This document shows, in pieces, positions 14,814 through 26,496 of a stretch of 64,000 bases of DNA. The stretch is from Desulfatitalea alkaliphila. Lineage in GTDB: Bacteria; Desulfobacterota; Desulfobacteria; Desulfobacterales; Desulfosarcinaceae. How positions within the stretch are numbered: the first letter of the stretch is position 1; every line of letters starts with the position of its first letter. Made by a program: the position numbers and the translations under genes. The notes beneath the pieces were generated by a model that saw nothing but the letters and a program-made list of their open reading frames with translations, was not told the DNA's origin and ran no database searches. The stretch lies in contig NZ_JALJRB010000021.1 in assembly GCF_022968795.1 (NCBI RefSeq), forward strand, positions 17,106 to 81,105, read 5' to 3'.

Positions 14814-15647
14814 CTATTCACGGTAATAGCCCTTGCTGTAGCCGTAATATTTTTTGACCGACTGTTGTGCCTGGTTCAGTACGATGCCCAAAATCTTCTC
14901 CTTGCCGATCTGCTCGATGGTGTCGGTGACGGCCGAACGGGGGGTTTTCCCCGAACGGACCACCATCAGTACACCGTCCACCTGTTTGGCGATGGCTGCC
15001 ACTTCAGCGGCCATGGAGGGCGGTGGTGAGTCGATGATGATGAACCGATCATCATAACGGTGCACCACCTCGTCGAGCATGGTTCGCATGCGCTTGGACG
15101 AAAGCAGTTCGGTGGGATTGCGCGGCGGCCGGCCGCCCGGCAGCAGGGTAAGCCTTGGAAACGGTGTCTTGTGCAGCAATGTCTCCAAGGGCGCCTGGCC
15201 GTTGAGGTAGTCGCTGAGACCACGTGTGGTCCCGTACCCGAAACAGGTGTGCAGGGATGGACGTCGAATGTCACAGTCCATCAACAGGACGTAATCTTCC
15301 AGCCCGGCGGCAATGCTGATGGCCAGGTTGGCGCTGACGAAGGATTTGCCGTCCCCCGGTACGGCGCTGGTGACCAGGATCGATTTGGGCGGATTGCCCT
15401 CGGCCGGAAAGAGCAAATTGGTGCGCAGCACCTTGAACAGCTCGGCTTCAACCGACTGGGGCCGGTGATAGGTGATCAGGTTGATATCCAGCCGGGTGTC
15501 ACTGTGCTTCAAGGCGTTGCCGACAAATTGCACCACGTTCTCCTCGGGTGCCTTTTCCGTTCGCTGCCTTTCGGGCATCGCACGCCCACCTTCGGCAGGC
15601 TTTTCTTGTTTGTCGGCCTTTTCCAGCGCATCGTAGATCTTTCCCAT
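14814..15647 (-). CDS. BY-kinase (tyrosine autokinase) of the EPS locus
   Basis: A 277-residue cytoplasmic kinase: Walker A SAVPGDGKS (94-102), Walker A' LLMDCD (121-126), Walker B FIIID (202-206), and a C-terminal tyrosine cluster KKYYGYSKGYY (265-275) for autophosphorylation. It begins MGKIYDALEKADK, as XrtA-associated kinases do. AAAGGA lies 6 nt before the second of two close ATGs, so I use 15647. It partners the Wzz protein encoded just upstream and controls polymer length or export through phosphorylation cycles. Confidence 0.92.
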   Translation of the reverse strand: MGKIYDALEKADKQEKPAEGGRAMPERQRTEKAPEENVVQFVGNALKHSDTRLDINLITYHRPQSVEAELFKVLRTNLLFPAEGNPPKSILVTSAVPGDGKSFVSANLAISIAAGLEDYVLLMDCDIRRPSLHTCFGYGTTRGLSDYLNGQAPLETLLHKTPFPRLTLLPGGRPPRNPTELLSSKRMRTMLDEVVHRYDDRFIIIDSPPPSMAAEVAAIAKQVDGVLMVVRSGKTPRSAVTDTIEQIGKEKILGIVLNQAQQSVKKYYGYSKGYYRE

Positions 15648-15679
15648 AAGCATTCCTTTTGGCTGTGGGTTGCAGCGCC

Positions 15680-17251
15680 CTACAGCACCGCGATCTTTTG
15701 TAACAGGGCCGCAACCGGCTCCACGCCTTTGACGGTGAGCAATCCGAAGAGACCGACCAAACCCAGCACAACAACCCCGAAAACGGCCGAAGCGCAGACA
15801 TTGGCCCATTTGAGGACTTTGTCGCGACGCCGCATGATCCGTGGGATGGCGGTGATCACGGGCAATCCGTATTCGGCTTCCAAATCCTCGGGTTTTCGGT
15901 AGGACGGCTTAATGACAAACTCCGTCAGAAACACCAAACCACCGCCGATGGCCAATCCCAGGGCCATGGTCATCATGAACATTTTGCGCACATCGGGGGC
16001 AATGGGGCGTTGCGGCACCTGGGCAGGGTCGACGACCCGGAACTGCTCGCCCTTTTGTTTGCGTTCCATGTTGACGGCGATGTCGGCCTCGATCTTGCGG
16101 GCCAGCAAAGAGTTGTAGCTGGCCTGGATGTTTTCATAATCCCGGCGCAGCCCCAGCAGCTCCTGTTCCCGCCGCGGGGTGTTCTCGATGCGCCTTTTGT
16201 AATAGGCGACCTGGCCTTGCAGCTCGTCGATTTCACGCTCCAGGGCTTGGATCTCCCGGCGCACTTCGCTGACCTGGGCGCGCACTTCTATCGGCACATT
16301 GGCGGCCGGCGGCGTGCTGCCGTCATCGGCGGCCAACCGCTGCGCTTCCCGGGCTTCAAGATCCTCTATTTGACGGATCAGTCGTTGAATGTCCGGGTGG
16401 CGTTCGGTGTAGCGCGCGCGCATGGCGTCCAATTGGGCTTTGAGCTCCTGCAATGAGGCGCCGCCTTCATCACCGCGGCGGTCGCCGCCGATCACCACCA
16501 CGGACGGTCCGCGGGCCGATGCCTGGTTGGTCAAATCGGAAAGGCGGGCGCGGGCATCCCGCAGGTTCTGCTGGCGGCTGGAAAGATTTTCCTGCAGGCG
16601 GTCAAGAATACGCAGATTGGTATCGAGCTGTTCGGGCAGTTCACCCATATTGGTACGGCGGTAGGTTTCGATATTGCCTTCCAGAATCTCGAGACGGTCG
16701 CGCATGGCGGTCAATTCGGCATCCAAAAATTCACTGGTGCCCGCGGCCTGGCTCTCACGGACCACGATATTGGCGTTGATGAAGGAGCCGGCCAAACCGT
16801 TGGTCACCCGGGTCACCAGCTCCGGGTCGCGGCCCTTGAAGGCGATGGAGAAAGCATCCGTACCGCGCCGGTCACGGATCACCTCCACCGATATTTGGCG
16901 TCGCATGGCTGCGATTTTGTCCTCCATAAACATATTGGCCTGGGCAGGTTCGCTGAAGAGGTTGAAATCGCTTATGACTTTTTCCAGGTTGGTCCGGCTC
17001 ATGATCTGCTGGGAAATGGTGCTGATGCGCTCTCCCGGGTCGGCGGTGACGATGGACCGCACGAAGGCCTCCGGCACCCGTTGGGGTTCGACCAGAATAA
17101 GCGTCTTGGCTTCGTAGGTGCGGGGCATCGTAAAAGCCAAGTAAATGCCTACGATCAAGGCGGCGGCAAGGGGCAGCAAGATCATCCACCGCCGTCGCAC
17201 AACCATATCGATGATCAGATCGGGGGTGATTTTAGCGGGCATGCTCATCAT
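15680..17251 (-). CDS. Wzz-type polysaccharide chain-length determinant (XrtA system)
   Basis: A 523-residue inner-membrane protein: N-terminal helix (about 23-43), a long periplasmic part with coiled coils (about 150-210, 320-390), a PQRPIAPD proline motif before the C-terminal helix (about 422-442) and a further C-terminal hydrophobic segment. The length and layout fit TIGR03007 chain-length proteins. It would regulate polymer length with the BY-kinase, whose gene begins 32 nt downstream. The start at 17251 has AAAAGG upstream; an ATG at 17275 has no ribosome site. Confidence 0.88.
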   Translation of the reverse strand: MMSMPAKITPDLIIDMVVRRRWMILLPLAAALIVGIYLAFTMPRTYEAKTLILVEPQRVPEAFVRSIVTADPGERISTISQQIMSRTNLEKVISDFNLFSEPAQANMFMEDKIAAMRRQISVEVIRDRRGTDAFSIAFKGRDPELVTRVTNGLAGSFINANIVVRESQAAGTSEFLDAELTAMRDRLEILEGNIETYRRTNMGELPEQLDTNLRILDRLQENLSSRQQNLRDARARLSDLTNQASARGPSVVVIGGDRRGDEGGASLQELKAQLDAMRARYTERHPDIQRLIRQIEDLEAREAQRLAADDGSTPPAANVPIEVRAQVSEVRREIQALEREIDELQGQVAYYKRRIENTPRREQELLGLRRDYENIQASYNSLLARKIEADIAVNMERKQKGEQFRVVDPAQVPQRPIAPDVRKMFMMTMALGLAIGGGLVFLTEFVIKPSYRKPEDLEAEYGLPVITAIPRIMRRRDKVLKWANVCASAVFGVVVLGLVGLFGLLTVKGVEPVAALLQKIAVL

Positions 17252-17289
17252 GGCGGCACCTTTTTTCTTTGTCATTTAAAATCGATATG

Positions 17290-18666
17290 TTAAACAATCT
17301 CATAATTCCTCATTTTGTTCAACATCGATTTGTAGCTGATATTGAGCAGGGCCGCGGCCCGCTTGCGATTCCAACTGGTGACGGCCAGGGCCTGTTGCAT
17401 CAGCTTCTTTTCCGTTCGCTGCACATAATGGTCGCAAATCGATTTGAGGGGCACCCTGCCCAGGGCCGCCATGCACTTTTGGATTTCGGAGGGATCCAAA
17501 TCGGCCTCCATTTCAAAGGCGGCGGCCATGGTATCGCGGATGGTGGGTTGTGCCCAGGGTTGATCCGATTCGGCAAACAGGGATGTTTCGCTGCCCAAGT
17601 CAACCAACCGTTGCATAGTGTCGCACAGTTCATCCAAATTGCCCGGCCAGGGGTATCCGTAAAGCCGTTGGACCAAGTCGGCGGAGGGCAGCATGAAGCT
17701 CCTGTTGCGCCGGGCGCACGCCGCTATGACGAAGTGATCCATCAACAGCGGCAGATCCGGTTTGCGGTTACGCAACGGCGGCAGGTAGAAAGGAATCACG
17801 TTCAAGCGATAGAAAAGATCGCGACGAAAGCGGCGCCGCTCAACCAAATCAGCCAATCCAACTCCCGCGGTGGCGATGAACAGCACCCGCGAGGCCCACC
17901 AATTGTCCTCCAGCAGCAGCAATATTTTGGATTGGGCTGCAGCGTCGAGGCAGTGCACGTTGTGCAATAAGACGGTCGCTCCCTCGGGGCGCGTGCCTGC
18001 CTGCACCACGGATGCCGGCCACCAGCCGTCTCCGGCCGCGTGGGCGGCGGCCATCCGGTCGTGGTCTGCGCTCGCGCCATTGAGTTGGGCACAGTCCAAA
18101 CGGATAAAGGCGCCTTCGCCGTCGATGCGTTGGGCGATCATGCGCGCCAGATGTTCCTTGCCTGTGCCGCTTTCGCCGGTAATCAATATGGGATCACAAT
18201 TTTTGGTCACCCCTGCAAGGGCGGTGCGAATGCCACGGATCTCGGGCGTATCGCCGACCAGCAGTTCCTCTTGCAACGGTGCGGCGGGCAGCGGCGCACG
18301 CAGGGTGGTCTTCAACGCTTCGCAATCCAGTTGCTCCGCCAAGCCCGAGGCCAGGTACTGCACCGGAAACGGCGGATTCGACGTTTGTACGGGGTTCTCC
18401 ATCATTGTTTTTGATAGCACCAGTAACCGTGCGCCCGATCTGCAGGCATGCAAGGCGCAGCCGAATCGCCACACGAGGGGGGTCGAATCGGTGCGCAGCA
18501 CGACGGCCGCCGGGTCGATGGAGGCGAGGTTATCGAAACAATTGGTTTCCCGTTCGAAACAGAACACCCGCAGGCGTTCCCGAAGGAGCACGCTGCGCCA
18601 ATGACCGCGCTCGGCGGCGCTTTTGGCAAATACAATAACAGGTTTCTGCAAGGAAGCGGTGGCCAT
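17290..18666 (-). CDS. Degenerate sigma-54-activator-like AAA+ protein with Fis-type HTH
   Basis: A 458-residue protein. It has an unassignable N-terminal domain (about 1-130) in the receiver position but without receiver acidic residues. The AAA+ domain has an intact Walker A GESGTGK (164-170). The GAFTGA sigma-54 loop is absent (a GASADHDRMAAAHA stretch stands there), and the Walker B DE is HN (ATVLLHNVH, about 230-238). The WPGNLDELC sensor segment and a C-terminal Fis-like helix-turn-helix (NRKRAAALLNISYKSMLNK) remain. It can probably bind ATP and DNA but not remodel sigma-54 polymerase. It lies between the activator gene and the Wzz gene, so a repressing or modulating role is plausible. 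Confidence 0.85.
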   Translation of the reverse strand: MATASLQKPVIVFAKSAAERGHWRSVLLRERLRVFCFERETNCFDNLASIDPAAVVLRTDSTPLVWRFGCALHACRSGARLLVLSKTMMENPVQTSNPPFPVQYLASGLAEQLDCEALKTTLRAPLPAAPLQEELLVGDTPEIRGIRTALAGVTKNCDPILITGESGTGKEHLARMIAQRIDGEGAFIRLDCAQLNGASADHDRMAAAHAAGDGWWPASVVQAGTRPEGATVLLHNVHCLDAAAQSKILLLLEDNWWASRVLFIATAGVGLADLVERRRFRRDLFYRLNVIPFYLPPLRNRKPDLPLLMDHFVIAACARRNRSFMLPSADLVQRLYGYPWPGNLDELCDTMQRLVDLGSETSLFAESDQPWAQPTIRDTMAAAFEMEADLDPSEIQKCMAALGRVPLKSICDHYVQRTEKKLMQQALAVTSWNRKRAAALLNISYKSMLNKMRNYEIV

Positions 18667-19136
18667 TGTCTACTACATCCAGGTTGGTCGTTTTCGACAT
18701 AAGGGCACTGTCGTTTCGATCCGAAGCGCTCAGGGCGCTCGTGTTGCACCTGAAAAAGCAAGGAACGTGCCGCCGGCCCGGTTTCGTCCTGCTTCCGATC
18801 CAGGCGCGTTTCACAATGGCAATTAAATTAGTATTTACAGTTTGATACGGAATTTGAAAACAGAAAGTAACGCTGATGCAGCTCCGGTGATCGACCTGCT
18901 CCCCCCTATTCCATCTATGTAACGGAATGCCACTTTTGATAACTGCATTGCCATGACGGTCATCGGTCGATGTCTGGGACATCAGTGCAATCGGCATGGG
19001 GATGGCGCACTGGTGCTTGGATACGGGGGGATACGGTTCGGATGAAAGAAAACAAACGCGACCGCACCTTCCTTCATGAGAAGTGCCGGGGTGGGCGCAC
19101 TGATTGTGTTGCGTGCACGGAGGAACGAATTGGCCG
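18667..19136. other. Intergenic stretch, nothing recognised
   Basis: About 470 bp upstream of the degenerate AAA+ gene. Short ORFs on both strands lack ribosome sites and any recognisable motif. An A/T-rich part around 18,825-18,860 could hold the promoter. Confidence 0.5.
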
Positions 19137-19346
19137 CTATGCATCCAAAAGGGTAAGAACGTTACCGTTTCGAGGAACGCGTCGCCGGTCTTCAACATTC
19201 CGGCGATCCGCTCCCCTTCGTCTTTCCGGGATATGGAATGTATAGGAGAACTGCCTACGCTCGATATTTTTACGGCGACCGCCGTTATCTTCAATGGTTT
19301 TATCCACCCAGCTATCCCCTTGGTCGCTTTGGTGACGGGTTTTCAT
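19137..19346 (-). CDS. Small arginine-rich protein with repeated ERR/DRR motifs
   Basis: A 69-residue very basic protein with RRKNIERRQFSYTFHIPERR followed by GADRRNVEDRR. Short proteins with this D/E-RR-x-G-x-DRR pattern and a YTFHIPERR core recur in Desulfobacterota; I know no function for them. AGGAA lies 13 nt before the ATG, a loose spacing. It sits alone between two sigma-54-type regulator genes. An antisense ORF on the plus strand has no such motif and I do not call it. Confidence 0.55.
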   Translation of the reverse strand: MKTRHQSDQGDSWVDKTIEDNGGRRKNIERRQFSYTFHIPERRRGADRRNVEDRRRVPRNGNVLTLLDA

Positions 19347-19695
19347 GACGATACGGTTTGTTCCTGTTGCAGGGTTGGTTGCCCGGCTTGCGTTGTGATG
19401 ACCGTGGTGTCGTTGTCGTTATGCAATGTTAGAAACCAAGCAAATTTCATACCTTGGCCCAAGAATAATTGATTCGAAAGCGGCATTCATAACCTACCGA
19501 TTGAATTAACAGGCAATTCCACGAAAACAAGGTTTCACCATCGGCAAACCAAACCCGATACCGGCAGCCCGTAGTTCCGTTCCATATGAAATTATCTACC
19601 AAATGAATGGTAATATTTTAACCAATCGGGGTTGCGGCGGCACCACAGGTTGCTGCCGGCGGCCGGCAGGCGACACCTCGGATCAATCCATCGGA
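19347..19695. other. Intergenic stretch with a weak sigma-54-like site
   Basis: No gene seen. On the minus strand AGGTATGAAATTTGCT at about 19439-19454 keeps GG-N10-GC spacing but has a poor -24 box, upstream of the 69-aa gene. Confidence 0.3.
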
Positions 19696-20790
19696 TCAAT
19701 CCAAGGGATACCCACCGTTGCCGCTCGGGGGATTGATGCTGAGCTCGGTGATTTTGTTCAACAGGGTTTTGTAACTGACTTTGAGAATCTTGGCGGCTTT
19801 GCTGCGATTCCAATCGGTTTTGGCCAAGACGTAGGTGATGATCTCGCGCTCCACCTTGTCCACGGCTTTTTTCTTGGCTTCCTTGAGGGAAAAGGCGCCG
19901 TTGGCGATCAGATCCTTGTTGTCCATTTCCAGCAACTCGGAAATGGGGTTCCGGCCACGAACGGGTGGCGCCGGGTCGGCGCCGTTGGATTCCGGACTTG
20001 GCACGGGCGGAGCTGTTTGCTGAAGATTTTCCGGGGCTTCGAAAAGCTCGTCCACAATCTTGTCGGCGTCACCCAGTACCAGCATGCGCTTGAGGACGTT
20101 CTGCAGTTCGCGTACATTGCCGGGCCAGTGGTAGCGCATCAGGCGATCGACGACATGGGGATCCAGCTTTTGCACGTTAATGCTGCCCAGTTGCAACGCG
20201 AATTCCTGAAGATAATAGTCGATCAGGGGAGGAATATCTTCCGGTCTTTCGCGCAGGGGAGCGATGACGATTTTGATGATGTTCAACCGGTAGTAAAGGT
20301 CTTCCCGGAATTTGCCCTCCATGATTTCTTGCTTCAAGTCATGATTGGTGGCCGCGATAACCCACGTGTCGGTCTTGATATCCTTTTCGGATCCCAGGGG
20401 GGCGAATTCGCCGGTTTGCAACACATGCAGCAGTTTGGCTTGCAGCACGAGGGACATGTCGCCGATTTCATCCAGCAAAAGCACGCCGCCATGGGCCAAT
20501 TGGAATTTGCCTTTGCGTTTTTGCTCGGCACCGGTGAAAGCACCCCGTTCATAACCGAACAGTTCGCTCTCCAACAACCCTTCGGGCAGTGCGGCACAAT
20601 TGATCTTTACGAAGGGTTTTCCCATTCGCGGCGACTTCATGTAGAGGTTCTGGGCGATGACCTCTTTGCCTACGCCGCTTTCACCGAATATCACCGTGTT
20701 GAATCCGGTGTGGGCGACGTGCTCCACCAGTTCGCGAATTTTGCGGATATTTTCGCTAACACCTATGATCGGGGGTCCCATATCAGCCAT
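19696..20790 (-). CDS. Sigma-54 transcriptional activator without a receiver domain (PrsR-like)
   Basis: A 364-residue protein starting directly with the AAA+ domain: Walker A GESGVGKE (36-43), GAFTGA loop (83-88), Walker B VLLLDEIGD (103-111), an arginine-finger segment FREDLYYRLN, then a Fis-type HTH (WNRSKAAKILKVSYKTLLNK). All functional motifs are present, unlike the neighbour at 17290. The receiver is encoded separately 3 nt upstream, so the two together equal one NtrC/PrsR-class regulator. PrsR-type proteins activate PEP-CTERM genes from sigma-54 promoters; such a promoter lies at 21829. Confidence 0.9.
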   Translation of the reverse strand: MADMGPPIIGVSENIRKIRELVEHVAHTGFNTVIFGESGVGKEVIAQNLYMKSPRMGKPFVKINCAALPEGLLESELFGYERGAFTGAEQKRKGKFQLAHGGVLLLDEIGDMSLVLQAKLLHVLQTGEFAPLGSEKDIKTDTWVIAATNHDLKQEIMEGKFREDLYYRLNIIKIVIAPLRERPEDIPPLIDYYLQEFALQLGSINVQKLDPHVVDRLMRYHWPGNVRELQNVLKRMLVLGDADKIVDELFEAPENLQQTAPPVPSPESNGADPAPPVRGRNPISELLEMDNKDLIANGAFSLKEAKKKAVDKVEREIITYVLAKTDWNRSKAAKILKVSYKTLLNKITELSINPPSGNGGYPLD

Positions 20791-20793
20791 ATG

Positions 20794-21165
20794 CTATTTG
20801 TTCAGCAACTTCTGAGCAGCTTGTTCCAGCTCCGGTAGTTTGAAAGGTTTTTCCATCACCAAGTCGGCTTTGGCCTCCTTGGCGAGCGCCTCGGGATGCT
20901 CACCCCAGCCTGTGATGGCGATGACGGGCAAGTGCGGGTGCTTTTTCTTGACAATGGCGATAACGGCGACGCCGCTGATGTTGGGCAACACCAAGTCGGT
21001 GATAATCAGGTCCAGACCTTCCTTTTCATTTTCGATCACCTTCAGACCGTCCAGGCCGTTGGCCGCCGATAGCACTTCGTACCCCTTTTGCCTGAAATAC
21101 TTGCACAAGGCCGACAACACCTCTTCCGTATCTTCGATGATCAACACTTTGAAAGGGGGACCCAT
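20794..21165 (-). CDS. Stand-alone response-regulator receiver
   Basis: A 123-residue CheY-like domain: acidic pair ED (11-12), phosphoacceptor Asp57 in LIITDLVLP, Thr in AITGWGE and Lys in VMEKPF. There is no output domain. It is followed 3 nt later by the receiver-less sigma-54 activator, so phosphorylated receiver may act on that protein in trans. No histidine kinase gene is in this window. Confidence 0.9.
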   Translation of the reverse strand: MGPPFKVLIIEDTEEVLSALCKYFRQKGYEVLSAANGLDGLKVIENEKEGLDLIITDLVLPNISGVAVIAIVKKKHPHLPVIAITGWGEHPEALAKEAKADLVMEKPFKLPELEQAAQKLLNK

Positions 21166-21579
21166 CTATCGCTCCTCGATCATTGCAGCCGCGGCCCTCG
21201 GAATCCCGGTCGCTACCAGCCGGCCGCTTTCCACACGGAACCGGAATGTGATTCAACCGTATAATTTTGTATTATTAATTCAATCCGGGCGCCATGGCAA
21301 GACCAAGTTCAGCCAACAAGTCGGCGAACGGGTCGCGTACGGCGGATTTACCCTCCCGATCCGCAGGGCGAAAAAAGCCGCCGGGACTTGTTGGGGTGGG
21401 TTGTGGGTTGTGGGTTGTGGGTGGTGAGTTGTGGGTGGTGAGTTGTGAGTGGTGGGTGCCACCCCCCGACGGGGGGAGGGTGGAAGGCACGACGCAAGGA
21501 TGCCGGACCCTGATGGGCCTTTTGGCAATATACGGATTTCGTGAGTTATAATAGGGGACTACGGAAGCCTGAAGGAAGA
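21166..21579. other. Intergenic stretch with heptads and a G/C hairpin
   Basis: No gene seen. It has heptads at 21391-21455 and a CCCCCCGACGGGGGG hairpin at about 21461-21475 with outer GTGCC/GGCAC arms. Confidence 0.5.
21391..21455 (+). repeat. G/T-rich heptad block
   Basis: Clear period 7: GTTGTGG, GTTGTGG, GTGGTGA, GTTGTGG, GTGGTGA, GTTGTGA, GTGGTGG. Confidence 0.9.
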
Positions 21580-21777
21580 TCAGCGCAGCAATTTTCGCTT
21601 TACGACACTACCGAAACCGATGAGGCCCACACCGAACAGCAACAGGCTCATGGGTTCCGAGAAAGCCCTTGCCGCCATGGGTTGTGTATCGCCGATGCCT
21701 GCCGCGGCGCTGACACACAACAGTACTACCGCGGCCACGCTTGAAGTAAGCAAAACAAATTTGAACGTCTTTTTCAT
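21580..21777 (-). CDS. Minimal PEP-CTERM-like protein, candidate exosortase substrate
   Basis: A 65-residue protein: a signal peptide (KK, then VLLTSSVAAVVLLCVSAAAG), about 15 residues of mature sequence (IGDTQPMAARAF), then SEPMSLLLFGVGLIGFGSVV and a basic KRKLL tail. This is the Pro-Glu/Pro, hydrophobic helix, Arg/Lys layout of a PEP-CTERM sorting signal, with Ser-Glu-Pro in place of the usual Pro-Glu-Pro. An AAGGGGG site precedes the ATG at 21777. A sigma-54 promoter lies about 50 nt upstream. After cleavage by signal peptidase and exosortase hardly any protein would remain, so it might be a lipid-anchor, a signalling peptide or an assembly factor (inference). Confidence 0.8.
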   Translation of the reverse strand: MKKTFKFVLLTSSVAAVVLLCVSAAAGIGDTQPMAARAFSEPMSLLLFGVGLIGFGSVVKRKLLR

Positions 21778-21828
21778 CTGAGCACCCCCTTTTTCACTGC
21801 GATCTTTCATGAAGCTTGACAACCGTAA

Positions 21829-21844
21829 AGCAACAGCAATGCCA
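21829..21844 (-). promoter_or_regulatory. Sigma-54 (-24/-12) promoter of the PEP-CTERM-like gene
   Basis: The reverse strand reads TGGCATTGCTGTTGCT: GG-N10-GC with a good -24 TGGCA and -12 TTGCT. Transcription would start near 21,818, giving a leader of about 40 nt. The activator encoded at 19696 is the obvious partner. Confidence 0.75.
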
Positions 21845-22012
21845 AAATCGAAGGGGTAGTGTTTTTAAAACCTATTGATCTTTATTTTCAGTGAGTTGAA
21901 TACAATTCGAGAATTTGTCGAAAGGATAAAGAGGAGGTCAGGAAAGGCAAGGAATAGGTATTCCACACCACAGCTTAGCAAGAATTGTGTAAAGGACTAC
22001 ATACTCGGTGCG

Positions 22013-23902
<1,890 letters not shown>

Positions 23903-24838
23903 TTATTCTTCTTCGGTCATCTGCCCTTGCAATGCTTCCTGGATGAGCTGCCGAACCAGATCCTCTTCCGCCGACAGATCGTCCGGCGTAGTCGCCGCTT
24001 CAGGCGCGGAAGGCGCTGTCGGAACCGGCGGCGAGGCGATCAAACTTTCCGGGTCGAACCAATGTTCGGGCAAGGCAACATCGGTTTCCACCTTGCGCAC
24101 GTCGATGCGCCGGACCAGGCGCAGGCCCTGGTAAACGGCAATCTGTGCGGGATACCACTGGCCGTCTTGTTGTCGCCACTGCCGATAGTGGAAGGTGACC
24201 CGCCGGGTCGGATCATCGCCGTGGATGCGAACCCAACGAAGCGGCAGCAGCCGCTCGCGATCGATCCACACCTGGGGTACCGATGGGTCCGGGTAGCGGG
24301 CGCCCAAAACATACACGATTCGCTCATCCGCAAGGCCCAGGCTGGTATTCTCCACATCCACACCGTCGGCCAGCAGCATGCGATGCAGATCTTGACGCGA
24401 ACGAAACAGGAACAGCTCGCCGTAACGCTCATCAAGGGCGATTTTTCGGGCGACCGGGCGGCCGTCGACCAGGGTTGTGTGCCGATCATCGCGGGTGATG
24501 CGAATACGCAAGGATTGCCGGTATGGGGTTTCCGATCGCAATCGACCGGGGAAGGCGTAGAAAAGGGTTTCATTCAGCGACCGGGATGCCGCTTCGCCGG
24601 CGTCCGGTTCATCGAACACCACCAACTGCTCCACGCGCAGGGTGTCGGCGCCCGACAGGGCCCGCACCATCAGTTCCAGCACATGGGCGCCCTGGAGCAT
24701 GGCGGCCGGGGCGGGGATGGCGGAAAAAAACCACAGCAACACGGTCGCCATCAAAACGCGCAACAGCCCGCATCCGGTGAAGGGACGAAGGGATTTGCAT
24801 TTTCGGATGGCGCGGGGCATACGATCCATTTGCTTCAT
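23903..24838 (-). CDS. Exported LolA-like conserved protein
   Basis: About 311 residues. A signal peptide (LLRVLMATVLLWFFSAIPAPAA) is followed by HVLELMVRALSGADTLRVEQ and a mainly beta domain resembling the LolA/outer-membrane lipoprotein-sorting fold. The C-terminal 60 residues are Pro/Ala-rich then acidic, ending EALQGQMTEEE. Related unnamed proteins occur in other Desulfobacterota. The function is not known to me; the fold suggests binding of a lipid or lipoprotein in the periplasm. The start among three close ATGs is uncertain. It follows eno by 87 nt and may be cotranscribed with it. Confidence 0.6.
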   Translation of the reverse strand: MKQMDRMPRAIRKCKSLRPFTGCGLLRVLMATVLLWFFSAIPAPAAMLQGAHVLELMVRALSGADTLRVEQLVVFDEPDAGEAASRSLNETLFYAFPGRLRSETPYRQSLRIRITRDDRHTTLVDGRPVARKIALDERYGELFLFRSRQDLHRMLLADGVDVENTSLGLADERIVYVLGARYPDPSVPQVWIDRERLLPLRWVRIHGDDPTRRVTFHYRQWRQQDGQWYPAQIAVYQGLRLVRRIDVRKVETDVALPEHWFDPESLIASPPVPTAPSAPEAATTPDDLSAEEDLVRQLIQEALQGQMTEEE

Positions 24839-24925
24839 TGCTTCAATTCGATGGCCAAGGGCAGTCCCCGGGAGCATGCCATCGACGCCGGCAAGCGCGG
24901 CCGATGGCATTCCCGACGGCGGCGA

Positions 24926-26224
<1,299 letters not shown>

Positions 26225-26400
26225 CTATAAATGGATATCCTGATCGTTCCCATCCACCGTACTTGAACATAGCGAAACCCCCTAATATCATTGGAGGCCT
26301 TCCTTCTTGACAATTTACGGGCGCATGTTACTCTGCCGCCCGGTGTCATGTCAAGGTGATGAACCGGGGCGAACAGGGCTATCGCATGAAGAAATCAAAA

Positions 26401-26462
26401 TTTTAAGTTTTAAGTGTTAAGTGTTAAGTTTTAAGTTAATGAATTCTGCATTCAACATTCTC
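26401..26462 (+). repeat. A/T-rich heptanucleotide repeat block
   Basis: TTAAGTT and TTAAGTG units with period 7, then the variant series TGAATTC, TGCATTC, AACATTC keeping the same period. It lies between the divergent eno and 26497 genes, 35 nt from the latter's start. Confidence 0.85.
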
Positions 26463-26496
26463 CGGCTACCTGCCGATAATATAAAGGAGGAACGTA

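Noticed and set aside
19104..19472. 122-codon plus-strand frame opposite the Arg-rich small gene
   Set aside because: It has no ribosome site or motif; the minus-strand frame has the recognisable ERR/DRR pattern.
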